This document shows positions 5,366 to 5,394 of a stretch of 5,394 bases of DNA, piece after piece. The notes under the pieces were generated by a model. That model did no database searches, was not told the origin of the DNA, and saw only the letters and a program-made list of their open reading frames with translations. The position numbers and the translations under genes are program-made. The stretch lies in contig CALKJX010000041.1 of NCBI GenBank assembly GCA_937995555.1, positions 1 through 5,394 of the forward strand, given 5' to 3'. The first letter of the stretch is position 1, and each line of letters starts with the position of its first letter. This DNA comes from an uncultured Elioraea sp. GTDB taxonomy: Bacteria; Pseudomonadota; Alphaproteobacteria; Acetobacterales; Acetobacteraceae.

Positions 5366-5394
5366 ACGCCCCGACCGACGGGAGGGGCGCCCTC

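Overview
This is a GC-rich window carrying a block of central-metabolism genes on the minus strand: lpd, a frameshifted gene of unclear function, lipA, and a COQ10/RatA-family START-domain gene. This order (E3 of the pyruvate dehydrogenase complex, then lipoyl synthase, then a COQ10-like protein) is typical of Alphaproteobacteria. Together with the strong GC bias and the G/C-tract palindromes between genes, it suggests Rhodospirillales or Acetobacterales, perhaps an Acetobacteraceae-like organism. The order-level placement is an inference from gene order and composition only.

Layout from right to left, in transcription order. Positions 5283-5394 hold no convincing gene but are full of inverted repeats, including a small hairpin that would bury the lpd Shine-Dalgarno sequence. 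lpd (3882-5282) is intact. A gene at 3081-3850 follows closely; it has an excellent ribosome binding site but is split into two frames by a -1 shift near 3567-3570. Its stop codon lies three bases before the lipA start, and lipA (2112-3077) has no visible Shine-Dalgarno sequence of its own. The COQ10/RatA-like gene (1579-2055) ends the run. It converges on a small plus-strand YdcH/DUF465 gene (1384-1563), with a stem-loop at the junction. A 179-bp divergent spacer with a 15-bp palindrome separates YdcH from an unusual GST-GNAT fusion gene (128-1204, minus). The first 26 codons of another minus-strand gene lie at 1-78.

How the genes work together: LipA makes the lipoyl cofactor of the E2 subunits of 2-oxoacid dehydrogenases, and Lpd re-oxidises that cofactor. 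The COQ10-like protein is associated with respiratory quinone function, so the run links lipoate-dependent carbon oxidation to the electron transport chain. The most interesting points are the frameshifted gene inside this run, which has weak motif similarity to edema-factor/ExoY-type adenylyl cyclases, the GST-GNAT fusion, and the structured leader of lpd.
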